40,565 bases of DNA. Source: Tychonema sp. LEGE 06208. Its GTDB lineage: Bacteria > Cyanobacteriota > Cyanobacteriia > Cyanobacteriales > Microcoleaceae. A program made the translations under genes and the position numbers. Below are positions 32,051 through 40,496 of this stretch, one piece after another; the first letter of the stretch is position 1; each line of letters opens with the position of its first letter. The notes below the pieces were generated by a model that saw nothing but the letters and a program-made list of their open reading frames with translations, ran no database searches and was not told the DNA's origin. Location of the stretch: the NCBI RefSeq assembly GCF_015207505.1, contig NZ_JADEWT010000054.1:1-40565 (forward strand), given 5' to 3'.

Positions 32051-33481
32051 TCAGGCGGATTTCCAAGTACCGTGAAAGCTCAAAGGTATGACACCGGGCA
32101 ATTCTAGCTGACAAATAGGAGCGCTGTTTAGTCTGTCGCTGTCAAATATCCAGACTTCGCTGCTATCAGAATTCCCATCATAAACAACTGTCAAAATCCA
32201 ACCTTTCTCCGAGGAAATATCTGGAACGTAGACGGGTTCTGTGGGATAGCGATTTTCGCCGCAATCGGCAATTGTGAGATTTCGGGTTTGTGTGTCCAAA
32301 CGGGCGATCGCCCCGTAACGTTCCGCTACAATATCAACATCAGACCGATACATTGCCAGATAAATATACCGCGAGTCTTGACCAATCTCGGAAGCAGGTA
32401 CAACCGGAAACTCGCAAGCTTTATCCAACAATTGTTCGGCTGCTATCACCTCGGCAGTTTCAGGATTTAAACATACCCGCCACAGAGAACCTTCCGCGTC
32501 AGTGCGAGTTTCACCTGTCGGTACTTCTTTCAGTCGCTGATTAGTTTGAAAGTCAGCGAAACGCACAAAATCTACCGCCACCGAACCATCTTCTTTGACA
32601 AAACCGTTAGCAAAGTGCCACTGAAACCAAGCATCAGTTTCGCCACAACTAACTAAAGACAGAGTTTCCGAATCAATAACTAATATCTGCGTTTTTAACT
32701 CCGGTTTCCAGTCAAACGAGTCGCCATAACTGCTAATTCCAGCTAACACTGGCAAAACATTGAGTCGCACCGGCGGCACAAAAAATATTAGATAGTTTCC
32801 CGCCAAAACAAAATCGTGTACGAGAGAAATTCCCTTTAAAGGAATAGTTGCTTTTTGCACGATTTTGCCCGTACAATCGCTTTTATACAAATTCAACTTA
32901 GGACTCGCACTGCTGGTAATTCCAAAGTTAAAAATATTGCCAGTAATCGGGTCGCGCTTGCAGTGAGCTGAATAAGAAAATTTACTATCTAAATTGCCTA
33001 AATTGTCGATTCCTTTAGTTTGCAGAGTTTGCAAATCTAGGCTGTGAGGTGGCCCGCCTTCCCATAATGCCAAAAGGCGATCGGGCAAAGCAAAAACTGA
33101 AGTATTGGCAGCATTTTTAACAGATTTAGTCCACCGCAACCACGCAGGCCCCGGTGCTGTCATGCCATAATTAGTGTAGATAAATCTATTAGCTTTTTCT
33201 TCAGCTAAATATCCCGCTGTTTGCACGTAGCGATAAACAGCAGCAGCACCGACATCGGTAAAATGAACTGCCAAAATTGCACCGTCGCCATCAAACCAGT
33301 GTCCCGCAGTCATGCCGCCGCGTTCCAAACGTCCGGGCCCGTTGCGATAGAGACTGCCGCGCAATCCGTCGGGAATTTTACCGCTTTTAACCGATAGCTG
33401 AGTCAACGGAAACTCCGCAGCCGGAGTGGCTAAAGCTTTAGCCCAGGATTTTTTAGCTGAGATGTTAGTGTCTGTTTTCAT
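32051..33481 (-). CDS. Carotenoid cleavage oxygenase (apocarotenoid-15,15'-oxygenase-like)
   Basis: About 476 residues; a longer form from 33529 would add 16. It is a seven-bladed propeller enzyme with four iron-binding histidines: His173 (YSAHCKRDP), His222 (LVHDFVL), His289 (QWHFANGF) and His470 (SFHGTW). YRNGPGRLERGG and HWFDGDGAILAVHF are the family's N-terminal signatures. All four ligands are present, so it should cleave a double bond in a carotenoid or apocarotenoid, giving retinal-like products. GPAWLRW and PPVRLNVLPVLAG are hydrophobic patches suited to reaching membrane substrates. No signal peptide or Shine-Dalgarno is clear. Confidence 0.9.
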   Translation of the reverse strand: MKTDTNISAKKSWAKALATPAAEFPLTQLSVKSGKIPDGLRGSLYRNGPGRLERGGMTAGHWFDGDGAILAVHFTDVGAAAVYRYVQTAGYLAEEKANRFIYTNYGMTAPGPAWLRWTKSVKNAANTSVFALPDRLLALWEGGPPHSLDLQTLQTKGIDNLGNLDSKFSYSAHCKRDPITGNIFNFGITSSASPKLNLYKSDCTGKIVQKATIPLKGISLVHDFVLAGNYLIFFVPPVRLNVLPVLAGISSYGDSFDWKPELKTQILVIDSETLSLVSCGETDAWFQWHFANGFVKEDGSVAVDFVRFADFQTNQRLKEVPTGETRTDAEGSLWRVCLNPETAEVIAAEQLLDKACEFPVVPASEIGQDSRYIYLAMYRSDVDIVAERYGAIARLDTQTRNLTIADCGENRYPTEPVYVPDISSEKGWILTVVYDGNSDSSEVWIFDSDRLNSAPICQLELPGVIPLSFHGTWKSA

Positions 33482-33532
33482 GTTAAACTGGCAATTTTTA
33501 ACTGGGCTGGCAGCAATTTCAATATACAATTA

Positions 33533-33640
33533 TATAGCCTTTCTGTGCTCTCATAGGAGGTACTATGCGACCTAGGGCATAGGTGTCCGTGGGCACAGGG
33601 CATAGGGCATAGGGCGATCGAACCGCTATAGCAGAAGTTA
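33533..33640 (+). repeat. Composite repeat C, second copy
   Basis: TATAGCCTTTCTGTGCTCTC, then AGGAGGTACTATGCG, then degenerate GGGCATA units and finally AACCGCTATAG. A further TATAGCCGTTCTCAAGCGAG lies at about 33649. It occupies most of the gap between the carotenoid oxygenase and the carboxypeptidase gene. Confidence 0.8.
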
Positions 33641-33774
33641 TCTATAGCCGTTCTCAAGCGAGTCAAGTATTCACCAATTAATTAATAATTCCTCAAATAT
33701 AAAATTTAAAACTCGTACGCTCGCGAAACCGAAGTATCTAAAATTTCACTTAATAGAAAAATGGTATAACATTT

Positions 33775-34809
33775 ATGACTCTCCCCCGCCGCTATGTGCT
33801 CAGAACTTTTGGGTTGACTGCTATGGGCACGATATTTTTGCCGTTGGCGAAGCCCTTGAAGAGGATCGCCCAAAACAACATTTTCCCCCAAACAATTATT
33901 AAGCCTCCCCGCCTGCAAGTCGGTGATACAGTTGCTTTAATCAATCCTGCCGCTTTCAGTTACGAAAAAGAAATCCAAGATTTTTTTAAAGTATTGGATA
34001 ACTTGGGTTTAAAAGTTAAACTGGGAAAGCATTTTTACGATCGCTACGGCTATTTAGCAGGGAAGGATGCCGATCGCGCCGCCGATGTCAACAGCGCCTT
34101 TGCCGATAACTCAGTGCAAGCTATTTTTACCGGGATGGGCGGCTGGGGCTGCAACCGAATTTTGCCGCTCCTAGATTACAACATTATCCGCAACAATCCC
34201 AAAATAATTATGGGATTCAGCGATATTACAGCACTTTTATTAGCGATTCATGCTAAAACTAATATAGTTACTTTTCACGGCCCTTTAGGTGTCTCAAGTT
34301 GGAGTCCCTTTACAGTAAATTACGTCAAAAAAGTTTTGTTTGACGGAGGTGCTGTCACCATGCAAAACTCCCAAAGCGTGCAAGTTCAAGTTATCCGGCG
34401 CGGCACAGCTAGGGGAAAACTAATCGGCGGCAATTTATCAGTAATTGCAGCAATGGTAGGCTCTACTTATTTGCCGGAATGGGAAAATAGTATTTTGTTT
34501 GTCGAGGAAGTGGGCGAAGAAGTTTATCGAATCGATCGAATGTTAACGCAGCTTAAATTAGCGGGCATTCTAGATAAAATATCCGGTTTTATTTTCGGAC
34601 AGTGTACCAAGTGCGAAGCTGAAAAACCGCAAGAGTCCTTAACCTTAGATCAAGTGTTGACGGATCTGATTCGCCCCTTGAATATTCCCGCGTGGTACGG
34701 TTCCATGACAGGACACATTCGGGATAAGTTCACTTTGCCGATCGGCAAAGAAGTCGAAATCGATGCAAATTCTGGTACAATCAAATTATTAGAATCCGCT
34801 GTCAATTAA
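33775..34809 (+). CDS. LD-carboxypeptidase (peptidase S66)
   Basis: A 344-residue murein tetrapeptide carboxypeptidase that trims L,D-bonds in peptidoglycan stems during recycling. The N-terminus (LPRRYVLRTFGLTAMGTIFL) looks like a twin-arginine or Sec signal, which suggests export; many S66 enzymes are cytoplasmic. The triad is visible: Ser149 in IIMGFSDITAL, Glu244/245 in LFVEEVGEEVYRID, and His314 in TGHIRDKFTLP. GMGGWGCNRILPLLDY is another conserved block. No Shine-Dalgarno is clear. The gene ends about 25 bases before a double-hairpin repeat. Confidence 0.9.
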   Translation: MTLPRRYVLRTFGLTAMGTIFLPLAKPLKRIAQNNIFPQTIIKPPRLQVGDTVALINPAAFSYEKEIQDFFKVLDNLGLKVKLGKHFYDRYGYLAGKDADRAADVNSAFADNSVQAIFTGMGGWGCNRILPLLDYNIIRNNPKIIMGFSDITALLLAIHAKTNIVTFHGPLGVSSWSPFTVNYVKKVLFDGGAVTMQNSQSVQVQVIRRGTARGKLIGGNLSVIAAMVGSTYLPEWENSILFVEEVGEEVYRIDRMLTQLKLAGILDKISGFIFGQCTKCEAEKPQESLTLDQVLTDLIRPLNIPAWYGSMTGHIRDKFTLPIGKEVEIDANSGTIKLLESAVN

Positions 34810-34835
34810 ATAGTGAAATATTTTCGCTCTTGCCG

Positions 34836-34886
34836 AGGCAGAGCCTCTGGATCTGCGTTCCCAGGCAGAGCCAGGGAACGAGAAAC
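34836..34886. repeat. Double-hairpin dispersed repeat, second copy
   Basis: GAGGCAGAGCCTC, then TGGATCTGCGTTC, then CCCAGGCAGAGCCAGGGAAC. It is the reverse orientation of the element at 10881-10932. It lies between the carboxypeptidase stop and the next gene. Confidence 0.85.
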
Positions 34887-34925
34887 AACGAGCCAATATT
34901 CAAACACAAAATCCGAAATATCGTC

Positions 34926-35690
34926 GTGAAAAAAGCCGCACAGTTGATTAAACCATTAACAGTAATAATCCTGACAATTATTTGCCTGTTCTCCCAGACT
35001 GCTTGCACCGCAGCACAAGCAAATAAAATTGTCGGCAGCGACACCATTTATCAGCAGCGAACCGTCCACAATCCCGACGGTATAGGCAAATTTTACATGG
35101 GTCGAGAAATTGCCCAAGTCATGGGATATGAAGGCGCTGGTTGGCTGGAAAGACCATCTCGCGGCATGGAAGAAAAATCCGCTCGATTAGTCAACAATCT
35201 CGATTTAAAACCAACTGATATTGTAGCAGACATTGGAGCCGGAACCGGGTATTTTAGCTTTCGCATCGCTGCCCTAGTTCCCGAAGGAAAGGTTTTCGCC
35301 GTTGACGTGCAGCCGGAAATGATTAATTTTCTTGAGTTGAACAAAAAAGAAAAAAATATTACTAATGTTGAGCCAGTTTTGGGCAGTCTTGACAATCCGA
35401 ATTTGCCGGAAAATAGCGTGGATTTAGTTGTGATGGTGGATGCTTATCACGAGTTTGCATATCCCAGAGAAATGATGGAAGGAATTGTCAAAGCACTCAA
35501 GCCGGGAGGGCGCGCGGTATCGATCGAGTATCGGGGCGAAAATCCAATGATTCCCATTAAAGGCTTGCACAAAATGACCCAAAAACAGGTAAAAAAAGAA
35601 ATGGCCGCCGTCGGTTTAGTATGGAAAGAGACAAAAGATATGTTACCCCAGCAGCATTTAATGGTGTTTGAGAAACAATCTCAAGTTTAG
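34926..35690 (+). CDS. Exported protein with a SAM-methyltransferase fold
   Basis: About 254 residues from a GTG at 34926. It is chosen because the frame upstream (from 34830) is only the translated repeat. The N-terminus is a signal peptide or lipoprotein-like leader (LTVIILTIICLFSQTACTAA). The rest is a Rossmann methyltransferase: VADIGAGTGYFSFRIA (motif I), VFAVDVQPEMINFLEL, DLVVMVDAYHEFAYP, LKPGGRAVSIEYRG. An N-terminal block GKFYMGREIAQVMGYEGAGW, LERPSRGMEE is typical of a bacterial family of methyltransferase-like proteins with signal peptides. Since SAM is cytoplasmic, an exported methyltransferase is puzzling. It may be membrane-tethered facing inward, or not a methyltransferase. Confidence 0.78.
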   Translation: MKKAAQLIKPLTVIILTIICLFSQTACTAAQANKIVGSDTIYQQRTVHNPDGIGKFYMGREIAQVMGYEGAGWLERPSRGMEEKSARLVNNLDLKPTDIVADIGAGTGYFSFRIAALVPEGKVFAVDVQPEMINFLELNKKEKNITNVEPVLGSLDNPNLPENSVDLVVMVDAYHEFAYPREMMEGIVKALKPGGRAVSIEYRGENPMIPIKGLHKMTQKQVKKEMAAVGLVWKETKDMLPQQHLMVFEKQSQV

Positions 35691-36015
35691 TAACAAAAAA
35701 TACCAATTGTTTACCATATTTTCTAAGTTTTGTCAAGGGACATAAACCGTATTAATTTGAACGAGCGATCGCCAAAAAAAACTCATCTCAGTTTCACAAA
35801 AAAATGTTACCGCTCCTCTTAGCTCCAAACCCTTAGAGCATAAGTCATTCCCCATCAAAAATATCAAATCAGCAATCAAAAATGGTATAAGCCTTAAGTA
35901 AGCATTAAGATAGGGATTGCACTCAAAATGTCAATTTACAATTAAAAATTGACAACCCAGAGTTGCTTCCCTAATTGTTCAAGCGAAGAAGTGTCGCTAC
36001 TACTAAGGTATCAGC
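35691..36015. promoter_or_regulatory. Upstream region of the ctaCDE operon
   Basis: 325 AT-rich bases. The ordered motifs AAAAAACTCATCT, CCAAACCCTTA, AAGTCATT, ATCAAAAATATCAAATC at 35775-35870 repeat those upstream of the HCP gene (4339-4430). A hairpin TCAATTTAC/AATTAAAAATTGA lies at about 35931-35951. AAGG precedes the GTG start. A defined promoter is not visible. Confidence 0.45.
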
Positions 36016-37017
36016 GTGAACATTCCAAGTTCCATCATCACCATGCTCGCCGGTATCGGAGTGACTCTGATCAGTCTCTGGTACGGGCAGAATCATGGTT
36101 TAATGCCGATCGCCGCTTCTGAGGAGGCCTCCCAGGTAGACGGACTCTTCAACACAATGATGACCATTTCCACCGGACTATTTATCATGGTTCAGGGACT
36201 GCTGATCGTTGCTGCAATTAAATACCGCCGCCGTAAAGGAGACAACACAGACGGCCCGCCTTGGCATGATAACTTTCCTTTAGAAATTCTATGGACAGCC
36301 TTGCCAGCGGTGATAATTTTAGGAATCGGAGTCTACAGTTTTGAGATTTACAACTCAATGGGAGGCCTCGATCCGATGGGCAATCATGACCACGGCACCA
36401 TGCAATCGCAATCTCAAATGCGCGGAAGTGCGATCGCGGCCACACTGTCAGATACACCCCAAAACGCCCCTAAAATTCCCTCTCAAAAGCTCGTTGCTCT
36501 TGGCGTTGGCGCATCCCCAAAAAATGAAAATAAAGCACCAGACTTAATTGTAAACGTCATGGGTTTGCAGTATGCCTGGATTTTTAGCTATCCAGAAAGC
36601 GGTGTCAGTTCCGGCGAACTGCATATGCCAGCCAACCGCGACGTGCAGCTAAATATTGCAGCTCAAGACGTGCTGCACGCATTTTGGATGCCGGAATTTC
36701 GCCTCAAACAAGATGCAATTCCCGGCAGGCCGAGCGAACTGAGATTTACAGCAAATAAAGTCGGCGAATACCGGATTGTTTGTGCAGAATTGTGCGGCGC
36801 TTATCACGGAGCGATGAAAGCTTTAGCATTCGTTCACACCCCCGAAGACTTCGATAATTGGGTCAAGGAACAGCAAATTGCTAGCACTCAAAACTTAGAG
36901 GAAGCAATAGCAATTAATCCTGGGGAAATGTCAGACGGAGAATTTTTAGCTCCCTACGTCAGGGAAATAAAAATTAATCCAGAAACCCTAGAAAAACTTC
37001 ACCCAAACCATCACTAA
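36016..37017 (+). CDS. ctaC: Cytochrome c oxidase subunit II
   Basis: A 333-residue subunit carrying the CuA site that takes electrons from cytochrome c6 or plastocyanin. It has an N-terminal hydrophobic segment (SIITMLAGIGVTLISLWYG) and two membrane helices at about 45-68 and 88-110. The CuA ligands are complete: His221 (VLHAFW), Cys256, Glu258, Cys260 (CAELCG), His264 and Met267. A Gln/His/Ser-rich insertion (about 118-172, GNHDHGTMQSQSQM) separates the helices from the cupredoxin domain. GTG start with AAGG about eight bases upstream. First gene of ctaC-ctaD-ctaE. Confidence 0.95.
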   Translation: MNIPSSIITMLAGIGVTLISLWYGQNHGLMPIAASEEASQVDGLFNTMMTISTGLFIMVQGLLIVAAIKYRRRKGDNTDGPPWHDNFPLEILWTALPAVIILGIGVYSFEIYNSMGGLDPMGNHDHGTMQSQSQMRGSAIAATLSDTPQNAPKIPSQKLVALGVGASPKNENKAPDLIVNVMGLQYAWIFSYPESGVSSGELHMPANRDVQLNIAAQDVLHAFWMPEFRLKQDAIPGRPSELRFTANKVGEYRIVCAELCGAYHGAMKALAFVHTPEDFDNWVKEQQIASTQNLEEAIAINPGEMSDGEFLAPYVREIKINPETLEKLHPNHH

Positions 37018-37095
37018 AAATAGTCATTAGTTCCTGGCAATTGGTCTTCGATCCAAAGCTAATAACTAATGACAAATAACTAATGACGAATAACT
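37018..37095. repeat. Heptamer-derived spacer between ctaC and ctaD
   Basis: TAGTCATTAGTT, a short unique part, then ACTAATGAC and AATAACT units running right up to the ctaD ATG (GAATAACTATGAC). There is no Shine-Dalgarno: the ribosome-binding region of ctaD is repeat-derived sequence. Confidence 0.8.
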
Positions 37096-38901
37096 ATGAC
37101 ACAAGCACAGTTCCAAGAAACTGCCAACCTTGAGGCTCGCGGCACAGCGCCGGCCGACAGACATTGGCGAGATTACTTCGGTTTTAGTACCGACCACAAA
37201 GTAATCGGTATTCAATACCTAGTTACAACATTTTGTTTCTATCTAATCGGCGGCGTGATGGCGACAATAGTGCGAACCGAACTCGCCACCCCCGATAGCG
37301 ATTTTGTCACCCCCGAACTCTACAACAGTTTATTTACCGTTCACGCCACGGTGATGATCTTCCTGTGGATCGTACCAGCCGGAGCTGGATTTGCTAACTT
37401 TTTGATCCCCTTAATGATTGGGGCAAAAGACATGGCATTTCCTAGGCTGAATGCGGTTGCCTTTTGGTTAATTCCAGTAGGCGGCGTATTGCTGCTGAGC
37501 AGTTTTTTGGTGGGAGCTCCGCAGGCTGGTTGGACTTCCTATCCGCCTTTGAGCTTAGTTACTGCTCAAGCCGGAGAAGAAATTTGGATTCTCAGCGTCT
37601 TGATTCTCGGAACTTCTTCGATTTTGGGAGCGGTGAATTTTGCCGTTACCATCTTCACGATGCGGGTTCCGAGCATGAGTCTCAATGAAATGCCTTTGTT
37701 TTGCTGGGCAATGATTGCGACGGCAGCGCTGACTTTAATTGCTACTCCAGTGTTAGCTTCAGCTTTGATTTTGCTGTCGTTTGACTTGTTAGCGGGGACG
37801 GCATTTTTTAACCCGACAGGTAACGGCGATCCCATCGTCTACCAGCATTTATTCTGGTTTTATTCGCACCCGGCAGTTTACATTATGATTATGCCCTTTT
37901 TTGGGGTGATTTCAGAAGTTTTGCCGGTGCATTCGCGCAAGCCAATTTTTGGTTATTTGGCGATCGCCTATTCCAGTCTCGCGATCAGCTTTTTGGGCTT
38001 AATCGTGTGGGCGCACCATATGTTCACCAGCGGCACTCCTGGCTGGCTGCGGATGTTTTTCATGATCACAACTATGATCATCGCCGTGCCCACTGGGATT
38101 AAAATATTTAGCTGGTTGGCCACTATTTGGGGAGGAAAACTCCGCCTAGTTAGCGCCATGCTATTTGGGATGGGTTTTATCTCAACATTCGTCCTCGGCG
38201 GCATCACCGGGATCATGGTAGCTTCCGTACCTTTTGACATTCACGTTCACGATACTTATTTTATCGTCGCTCACTTACACTACGTGCTGTTTGGCGGCTC
38301 AGTGTTTGGAATTTACGCTGCTTTTTACCACTGGTTCCCCAAAATGACTGGGCGGATGCTTAACGAATTTTGGGGTAGAGTTCACTTTGTTTTAACCTAT
38401 GTGGGCTTTACTGTAACTTTCTTGCCAATGCACGCTTTGGGGATGCAAGGAATGCCCCGGCGGGTGGCAATGTACGACCCGAAATTTACCACGATTAATG
38501 TCATTTGTACGATCGGCGCTTATATGCTGGCAGTCTCGACAATCCCGTTTATTGTTAACGTGATTTGGAGCTGGAGATACGGCCCGAAAGCAGGCGATAA
38601 TCCTTGGGAAGCTTTGAGTTTGGAATGGATGACGACTTCGCCACCGCCGATCGAAAATTTTGAAGGAGTGCCGGTATTAGCAACCGGGCCTTACGATTAC
38701 GGCATGGAAAAAATTCAGCATACTGGGGAACGTCTCAGGCTGAAGTTGAGGGAAAATGCCACCCGCAACGCCAAGAAAGAAGGTATTCCGATTGCAGAGG
38801 CTCAAGCTTCAACTTTCTTTGGCGGTACTGCAACTTTAGTCGCTCCTGAATCGGAAATAAAAGCTGATTCTCCTGCAGATGAAAGTCAAGATGACAATTA
38901 G
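37096..38901 (+). CDS. ctaD: Cytochrome c oxidase subunit I
   Basis: A 601-residue heme-copper oxidase core with about twelve membrane helices. It has heme a ligand His83 (FTVHATVMIFLW), the CuB His and cross-linked Tyr in FWFYSHPAVYIMIMPFFG, the CuB His pair in VWAHHMFTSG, and DTYFIVAHLHYVLFGG with the heme a3 and heme a histidines. These are A-family features of an aa3-type oxidase. The hydrophilic C-terminal extension (about 555-601) is rich in Glu, Ala and Ser. It reduces oxygen to water and pumps protons in thylakoid or cytoplasmic membranes. Confidence 0.97.
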   Translation: MTQAQFQETANLEARGTAPADRHWRDYFGFSTDHKVIGIQYLVTTFCFYLIGGVMATIVRTELATPDSDFVTPELYNSLFTVHATVMIFLWIVPAGAGFANFLIPLMIGAKDMAFPRLNAVAFWLIPVGGVLLLSSFLVGAPQAGWTSYPPLSLVTAQAGEEIWILSVLILGTSSILGAVNFAVTIFTMRVPSMSLNEMPLFCWAMIATAALTLIATPVLASALILLSFDLLAGTAFFNPTGNGDPIVYQHLFWFYSHPAVYIMIMPFFGVISEVLPVHSRKPIFGYLAIAYSSLAISFLGLIVWAHHMFTSGTPGWLRMFFMITTMIIAVPTGIKIFSWLATIWGGKLRLVSAMLFGMGFISTFVLGGITGIMVASVPFDIHVHDTYFIVAHLHYVLFGGSVFGIYAAFYHWFPKMTGRMLNEFWGRVHFVLTYVGFTVTFLPMHALGMQGMPRRVAMYDPKFTTINVICTIGAYMLAVSTIPFIVNVIWSWRYGPKAGDNPWEALSLEWMTTSPPPIENFEGVPVLATGPYDYGMEKIQHTGERLRLKLRENATRNAKKEGIPIAEAQASTFFGGTATLVAPESEIKADSPADESQDDN

Positions 38902-39271
38902 TCATCACTTATGAGTCATCAGTCATTAGTCATTAGTCATTAGTTATTGCTCGTTGCAATAGTAGAACTTTGAACTAATGACTTTTGACCGCACAGCAGC
39001 GATGTACAGATAATTTTTTTCTGTCTCTTCCCTCTTCCTTCTTTCTTCTTGCTGATGACGTTGTACGGAAAGCTCGGAAGCAACAGCAAAACATGACTAA
39101 TGACTAATGACTAATGACTTCTTCCTTCTTCCTGATGACGTTGTACGGAAAGCTCGGAAGCAACAGCACTGATGACTGATGACTAATGACTGATGACTGA
39201 TGACTAATGACTAATGACTAATGACTAATGACTTCTTCCTTCAAAATCCCATTACCAACTAGCAATTTATC
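38902..39271. repeat. Repeat-filled spacer between ctaD and ctaE
   Basis: 370 bases made of AGTCATT/TAATGAC/TGATGAC heptamers and two plus-strand copies of leader A (39053-39089 and 39133-39169), each preceded by C/T-rich CTTCCTTCTT tracts. No gene is seen. The operon continues with ctaE, so the repeats must be transcribed or ctaE needs its own promoter. Confidence 0.9.
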
Positions 39272-39895
39272 ATGCAACAAATTCCAACGATAGATCCAGA
39301 AAAAACAGCTCTCAATTACCACCACAGCGCCGAAATAGAAGGGCACGAAGAGCATCCCGACCACCGAATTTTAGGGGTGATTGTGTTCTTGGGCGCTGAA
39401 GGCATGATATTTTTCGGTATGTTTGCGGCCTATTTGATTTATCGAGCGATGGCCCCGGCGTGGCCGCCTGAAGGTACGCCCGATCGCGAGTTATTGCTGC
39501 CGGGAATTAATACCATAATTTTGATTGCTAGCAGTTTTGTGATTCATAATGCGGATACTGCAATCAAAAAGAATGATGTGGCGGGTATGAGGAATTGGTT
39601 GCTTGCAACTATCCTCATGGGCGTAGTGTTTTTGTGCGGTCAGGTTTACGAATATACTCATTTAGAGTTTGGCCTGACAACTAATTTGTACGCTAGTTGC
39701 TTTTACGTTTTGACTGCTTTTCACGGCTTGCACGTTACGTTTGGAGTGCTGCTGATGGCCGGGGTAGTTTGGCGATCGCGCGTGGAAGGTCATTATTCTA
39801 GCGAACACCACTTTGGCATCGAAGCGACCGAGATTTACTGGCACTTTGTCGATGTGATTTGGATTGTTTTGTTTGTACTGCTGTACGTGATTTGA
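39272..39895 (+). CDS. ctaE: Cytochrome c oxidase subunit III
   Basis: A 207-residue subunit with five predicted membrane helices (the short form lacking the first two helices of mitochondrial subunit III, as is usual in bacteria). It shows ILGVIVFLGAEGMIFFGMFA, YASCFYVLTAFHGLHVTFGV and EIYWHFVDVIWIVLFVLLYV, with the conserved His of FHGLHV and WHFVDV. It ends the ctaCDE operon and is followed by an intrinsic terminator. No Shine-Dalgarno is seen before the ATG. Confidence 0.95.
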   Translation: MQQIPTIDPEKTALNYHHSAEIEGHEEHPDHRILGVIVFLGAEGMIFFGMFAAYLIYRAMAPAWPPEGTPDRELLLPGINTIILIASSFVIHNADTAIKKNDVAGMRNWLLATILMGVVFLCGQVYEYTHLEFGLTTNLYASCFYVLTAFHGLHVTFGVLLMAGVVWRSRVEGHYSSEHHFGIEATEIYWHFVDVIWIVLFVLLYVI

Positions 39896-40192
39896 ACCTG
39901 TAGGTTTTTCTACTTAGGGAGCAGGCAAGAAGGCTGCCCCACCAGAAATTAATATGACCCCCCGTTGGGGGTTTTTTATTGTTTGCAAAGTGCGATCGAC
40001 CTTTATATCGTTTCCGGTTGCATCGGAATGATTTAACCTTACTAGAACACAGAGAACACAGAGAGATTAGAGAGAAATGAATACAGGACGATGAAGAGAG
40101 GAATTGATATTACTCACTTTCTGAAAGCCGATCGCCCTAAACTACGCTAAATTAAAAGAAGCAATTGCCTATCAAACAGCATTGAAAAAATT
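39896..40192. other. Intergenic region after the oxidase operon
   Basis: It contains the ctaE terminator and then AT-rich DNA with an ACAGAGAACACAGAGAG purine stretch (about 40050). A degenerate TTCCGGTTGCATCGGAATG at about 40013 recalls leader B. No gene is seen. Confidence 0.45.
39957..39978 (+). terminator. Intrinsic terminator of ctaCDE
   Basis: ACCCCC and GGGGGT form the stem around CGTT, followed by a T-run (TTTTTATT). It lies about 60 bases after the ctaE stop. Confidence 0.85.
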
Positions 40193-40474
40193 ATGCAGTG
40201 CGAATTGTGCGATCGACAAATGGCAGCATTAACCGCCCATCACCTCATCCCCAAACAAAACACCAAGCGGAAAAACGAAGATCCCAGCCCGACGATCGAC
40301 ATTTGCTCAGCTTGTCACCGCCAGATTCACTCTCTATTTGAGAACAAACACCTCGCCCAAGAGCTCAACACCCCAGAAAAGCTCAAAAATGACCCCCAAT
40401 TCCAGAAATTTCTCTCTTGGGTGAAGAAACAAAAAACCGACAAACGCATTCAAGTACACGGCAAAAAAGCTTGA
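40193..40474 (+). CDS. Small HNH-nuclease-like protein
   Basis: A 93-residue protein. CELC (3-6) and CSAC (about 38-41) form a zinc ribbon. TAHHLIPKQN has the HH of the beta-beta-alpha-metal fold and CHRQIHSLF the second His, giving a complete HNH-type site. The C-terminus is Lys-rich (KKQKTDKRIQVHGKKA). Such lone HNH proteins may be nucleases or zinc DNA-binding proteins; its partner or target is unknown. No intron, phage or restriction genes are adjacent within the window. Confidence 0.8.
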   Translation: MQCELCDRQMAALTAHHLIPKQNTKRKNEDPSPTIDICSACHRQIHSLFENKHLAQELNTPEKLKNDPQFQKFLSWVKKQKTDKRIQVHGKKA

Positions 40475-40496
40475 CAATGCAAAACTAGCACTCAGA

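Noticed and set aside
34830-34925. A 32-residue N-terminal extension of the exported methyltransferase-like protein
   Set aside because: It is the translated double-hairpin repeat; the GTG at 34926 puts the signal peptide at the start.
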